DNA from: Comamonas koreensis
GTDB lineage: Bacteria > Pseudomonadota > Gammaproteobacteria > Burkholderiales > Burkholderiaceae_C
Length of the DNA stretch: 64,000 bases
Direction of reading: 5' to 3'
Assembly: GCF_014076495.1 (NCBI RefSeq)
Contig: NZ_CP043575.1
Span: forward strand, 1,612,001 to 1,676,000
A program made the position numbers and the translations under genes. The notes beneath the pieces were generated by a model, which was not told the DNA's origin, ran no database searches, and saw only the letters and a program-made list of their open reading frames with translations. This document shows positions 61,113-64,000 of the stretch, piece by piece (positions within the stretch are counted from its first letter, which is position 1; each line of letters begins with the position of its first letter).

Positions 61113-62768
61113 CTATGGCTGTCTTTGAGTGCATTCCTGGACTCGCAATGCCAGCGTATGTATACCGGAGAAATCGAAATTTTCCAACATTCCTCTGAGC
61201 TGGGTTATTAATGGGGCGCAGCTAGGATCTTGGCTATGGAATTCGACCCAGTTTTCAATATCCGTTAGACGGCCATGCAATGCTAGGCTGGCGAGCTCAT
61301 CCAGGGCTGCATCCTCCGGTAGAGCCTGCTTGGACCAGTCCATATCTTGCAGCACGTCGCTATAGCCTGTCTTGCTTGGTGGGACAACAGACCAACTCGA
61401 TTCAGTGTCTTCTATCTCAAGCATGGGCAATGCAAATGAAAACGTGGAACCTTTACCAACGCGGCTGGACACACGCAAGGTACTGCCCATGGCCGAAAGA
61501 ATGCGCTGCGCAATGAACAAGCCCAACCCTGTGCTTCCGCTTGCTGCTTGGATCTGCTGAAAAGCCCCAAATATATCGATGTTTGAAGTCAAATCAATCC
61601 CAATTCCTGTGTCGCTTACCGCGAAATGCAGATAGCGACCTCCTTCATTAGAATCCAGAGTTACCGATAGCGTTACGACCCCATCATGCGTAAATTTCGC
61701 TGAGTTAGAAAGTAAATTAAGGAGTACTTGACGCAGTCGATTGCCGTCCACATCAATCAATGTCGGAACTCTTGATGGAAGTTGACAATGGAAGCAGTTC
61801 TTCTGTCTTAAACATAAAGCAGTAGCATATTCTGAAATATCTTCCAACAAAGGAAGTAAATAGGTTAATTCGGATATCAGGGCTAGTGGCTGCAATTCAA
61901 GCTTCGAGTAGTCCTGTAGCTCATCGATCAAACTTAATTGATATTTAATATTATTTTGAATAGATATCAGAGATTTTCTTTGTGCATCGGTAGCATCATT
62001 GAGTAGTAGCTCGGTATATCCAGAAATAGTAGCCAGGGGCGCACGAAGATCGTGACTGATAAAACCTAAAGTTTCTGTTTTTTGTTGATTTTTAACTTTG
62101 GCATCAACAATAGTTTTTTGCTGAAGTAAATAGTTCCCGTTGATCATCAAGCAGATGGCGGTGATTGGCATCACTGCGCAAAAAACAAAAACGTAAACAA
62201 TTTGAATATAAGAAGATTCCCTTGGATTAGAGGGTATTAGGTCAGGTATAAATAAAGTGACAAATCGAATCAAATAAACCAAGCTTTCGATGGCAAGCGA
62301 GGTGGTAAGTAAGCGGTTAACGAAAGACTTTTCACCATATCTAATAACGGTGAGGAATTGAATGAAAACAAATACAAACAAAAAAGAAGTAAAGCTCATC
62401 AGTCTATACTGATAATTTGCATTACCCCACATAAACCAAAGAACCAAGACCTCGGAAATTAGCATGCAGGGTATGATAAAATACCCTATCAAAGGCCGGT
62501 CATAAAACCTCCTGATACCAAGGGTTTGCACGGCCACACCTAGCGTCAACAAGCCATTTCCAGCAGAAGAGTAAATTGTTGGATTATCACCAAACCAGCC
62601 GACATACAAGCACACTGCTAAAGTAGCAATTAAAAAACCAAGTGTGTATAGTCCAATTCTCTTAACACCAATTTGGCGAGTATGGTTGGACAAAACCAGA
62701 GGAATAAGTGCGAGCCCTGAAACGAAGGCGGACGTGGCAAAGAATAAATTGTAGTTAATCGCGATCAT
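61113..62768 (-). CDS. AT-rich membrane histidine kinase
   Basis: A 551-residue sensor kinase. Seven hydrophobic segments fill about residues 5-215. The dimerisation/phospho-acceptor helix is FISHDLRAPLATISGY near 240; the ATPase domain has the N box NLLSNSAKFT, G1 DTGIGID, and G2 GSTGLGLFIA. The last 80 residues (DELASLALHGRLTDIENWVEFH) are of the type that follows kinase domains in hybrid sensors, with no receiver domain here. The gene is much more AT-rich than its neighbours, a sign of transfer. No response regulator gene is next to it. Its final codons are duplicated at 58872-58914. Confidence 0.9.
   Translation of the reverse strand: MIAINYNLFFATSAFVSGLALIPLVLSNHTRQIGVKRIGLYTLGFLIATLAVCLYVGWFGDNPTIYSSAGNGLLTLGVAVQTLGIRRFYDRPLIGYFIIPCMLISEVLVLWFMWGNANYQYRLMSFTSFLFVFVFIQFLTVIRYGEKSFVNRLLTTSLAIESLVYLIRFVTLFIPDLIPSNPRESSYIQIVYVFVFCAVMPITAICLMINGNYLLQQKTIVDAKVKNQQKTETLGFISHDLRAPLATISGYTELLLNDATDAQRKSLISIQNNIKYQLSLIDELQDYSKLELQPLALISELTYLLPLLEDISEYATALCLRQKNCFHCQLPSRVPTLIDVDGNRLRQVLLNLLSNSAKFTHDGVVTLSVTLDSNEGGRYLHFAVSDTGIGIDLTSNIDIFGAFQQIQAASGSTGLGLFIAQRILSAMGSTLRVSSRVGKGSTFSFALPMLEIEDTESSWSVVPPSKTGYSDVLQDMDWSKQALPEDAALDELASLALHGRLTDIENWVEFHSQDPSCAPLITQLRGMLENFDFSGIHTLALRVQECTQRQP
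61148..61190. repeat. 43-bp repeat, right copy
   Basis: C-terminal coding end of the histidine kinase, repeated at 58872-58914 with four mismatches. Confidence 0.8.
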
Positions 62769-63160
62769 CTTGAGCTCGTTATCAGACCACCCTCAACACA
62801 ACTTAATAATGCCAATAGTTATCAACGGGCGCATGGAGTCCATGCCAAGTATGAAATTGACACCGACTATGCGTCGTCACCAGACATGCACAGGGGCTGC
62901 CACACATCGGCTTTGGATGCTCTCATCAAGACTTCTGATGGAAACAATAGGAATCCTTGCCATTGGTGCAGTTGGATGGATGGCTGCTTAGCGATCACGA
63001 GGGTCACAACTGTTCTTATTGCTAGCAGCATCACATTGTGGCTTGGACGATGCAGCCTGCATAAATGGGCATTCCCTTACTGAGCTTGTAGTGACAGACA
63101 TACAACGCGGGGGGGTATCGCTAAGCCCGCTGATGAAGGCTCCGTGGTGGCGTGTCATGC

Positions 63161-63277
63161 CATGACTATGGAACGGTCACGCGTCAGGGAAGTGAGATGT
63201 GAGTTACATCTAGAAGGCGACCGTTCAACGCAAGTCATGTCCCTGATAGCCGTAGGGGCTATGCATCAAGGATGCAT
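63161..63277. ncRNA. Candidate structured RNA
   Basis: Nested complementary arms: CATGAC (63161-63166) with GTCATG (63234-63239); GAACGGTC (63171-63178) with GACCGTTC (63219-63226); inside it AGATGT-GAGTT-ACATCT (63195-63211). TCAGGGA (63184-63190), inside that stem, can pair with TCCCTGA (63240-63246) outside it, a possible pseudoknot. Two more perfect hairpins follow: ATAGCC/GGCTAT and ATGCATC-AAG-GATGCAT. Strand of transcription unknown. It does not match tRNA, tmRNA or 5S rRNA. Confidence 0.45.
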
Positions 63278-63870
63278 TCAGGAATCGACTGCCACTTGCA
63301 GGTAACGATGCAAAGCAAGCATTGACTAGCGAGCCGCGAACGATAGCAACGTTTCGGTAGCGCCTGCACGGCGATAGCGGCATCTAGCAGACACTTGGAG
63401 TGCCCTGATGGCCAGCGTCGGCTACTTCGCTGAAAGCAGTCACTGGTTCGGCTCGAACCTCGGTACTCGGATGACCGCTATGAGTTTATGACCGAACGCA
63501 CACGATGCGGCCATGGGAGGCAGCAACCGCTGCGCATCAGACATTGGCATCAAAGGTGTGAACGAGAGCAGCGGGTCGATAGCCGTCATCCTTAACTTCA
63601 GTGGCTCGGTCCAAGATACAAAAAATCCGCAAAAAGCCGGATAACGCAGGTCAGATCTTTCAAGCAATTTGGCCCAGGTCAGCCAATCAATGCAAAGGGT
63701 GGGGCTCGCCGGGTTTGGGCAACAGGCGCGCCTCGCTCTAGAGCCGCGCCGGAGCGACTATAGCCTTGCGCTGGAGCCAGTAGTGGGTGGCAGCGAACAA
63801 TGGTCTGCGCCGGCCGGCTTTCGCCGCCCCAGACAAAGACGAGCGCAGGAATGCAGTACGCACCAATGAA

Positions 63871-63917
63871 AAAACCAGCTAACGACCTGCCGAAATAGGT
63901 CTAATTAGTCTGGTTTT
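63871..63917. terminator. Hairpin near the tRNA boundary
   Basis: Outer arms AAAACCAG / CTGGTTTT with inner ACCT/AGGT; A-tract on the left and T-tract on the right, so it could terminate on both strands. 64 bp before the tRNA end. Confidence 0.5.
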
Positions 63918-63980
63918 GTCCCGGTCTTGTCCCGTTGGTGTTTTTATAGCGCTTATGTGCTTGATTCCATTGCAGAATCT

Positions 63981-64000
63981 TGGTCCCCCCGACAGGAATC
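63981..64000 (-). tRNA. 3' part of a tRNA gene (cut by the window edge)
   Basis: Read on the minus strand: GATT, CCTGT (3' half of T stem), CGGGGGG (3' half of acceptor stem), A, CCA. This is the standard end of a tRNA with encoded CCA. The acceptor type resembles an arginine tRNA, but the anticodon is outside the window. Confidence 0.6.

Larger units (their letters stand above)
62769..63980. other. 1.2-kb non-coding region between the kinase and a tRNA
   Basis: Only short frames exist and none has a convincing start or domain. 62770-62991 is a 73-codon plus-strand frame with a hydrophobic end (LLMETIGILAIGAVGWMA) of uncertain value. 63161-63277 is densely structured (separate entry). 63440-63860 has no recognisable signal. 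The right end carries a hairpin and then a tRNA 3' part. Confidence 0.5.

Noticed and set aside
63060..63480. Group II intron or IscB-associated (HEARO) RNA
   Set aside because: I could not find a group II domain V hairpin, an intron-encoded protein, or an IscB gene next to it; the structure is reported only as a candidate RNA of unknown class.
1..64000. CRISPR array
   Set aside because: No series of equal repeats with unique spacers is visible; the only short-period repeats are three 21-bp units at 60740 and the coding repeats at 43240.

Overview
The window is about 64 kb of GC-rich chromosome from a betaproteobacterium of the Comamonadaceae, most likely Comamonas or a close relative. The evidence is the gene content and order (hemL-thiD-pilGHIJ-chpA, dusB-fis-purH, nrtR-nadC next to a Bug-type binding protein), the many Bug/IPTL-type genes, and strongly GC-biased codon use. 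No rRNA, CRISPR array or complete insertion sequence is visible.

Positions 1-34.7 kb are a compact core region: DNA repair (alkB), two identical tRNA-Met genes, beta-oxidation, an M61 peptidase, dsbC, a ubiquinone-type hydroxylase, ychF, the NAD switch nrtR-nadC, dusB-fis, purH, a membrane cytochrome c, a YccA/BI-1 protein, hemL, a ThiD-like kinase, the Pil-Chp chemosensory cluster for twitching motility (pilG, pilH, pilI, pilJ, chpA), yqgE-ruvX-plsC, and a divergently arranged Fe3+-type ABC ATPase and permease. Several regulatory sites can be read directly: two 17-bp NrtR-like operators at nadC, an intrinsic-terminator-like hairpin in the dusB-fis leader, and many rho-independent terminators.

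At 34.9-38.8 kb a perfect FNR-type box, placed for class II activation, precedes an unusual gene. It fuses an ABC ATPase that lacks the LSGGQ signature to a dual-specificity phosphatase, and is followed by a roadblock/LC7-like protein, then arsC and a cardiolipin-synthase-like enzyme. This is the best candidate for an undescribed (anaerobically induced, signalling) system in the window.

From 38.8 to 58.5 kb the core is interrupted by eight secreted proteins that end in variants of one C-terminal sorting signal (PTPVP-x-[LM], a hydrophobic helix, then Arg-rich residues: the IPTL-CTERM type). They carry otherwise different ectodomains (He_PIG, DUF11-like, Gly-rich, Cna-B-like, duplicated 116-residue repeats). 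Between them lie a self-regulating membrane protein/HTH pair, dps, a PRC-barrel protein, a CLC channel, a cytochrome c, an AraC regulator and a TauE-type exporter. No exosortase gene is in the window.

From 58.5 kb to the right edge the sequence is a decayed accessory region: a fragment of a histidine kinase gene, nested Rz/Rz1 phage-lysis remnants, two disrupted genes, 21-bp tandem repeats resembling transposon ends, an AT-rich intact histidine kinase, and about 1.2 kb of non-coding DNA with a dense set of hairpins and a possible pseudoknot. It ends at the 3' part of a tRNA gene at the window edge, a usual boundary of integrated elements.
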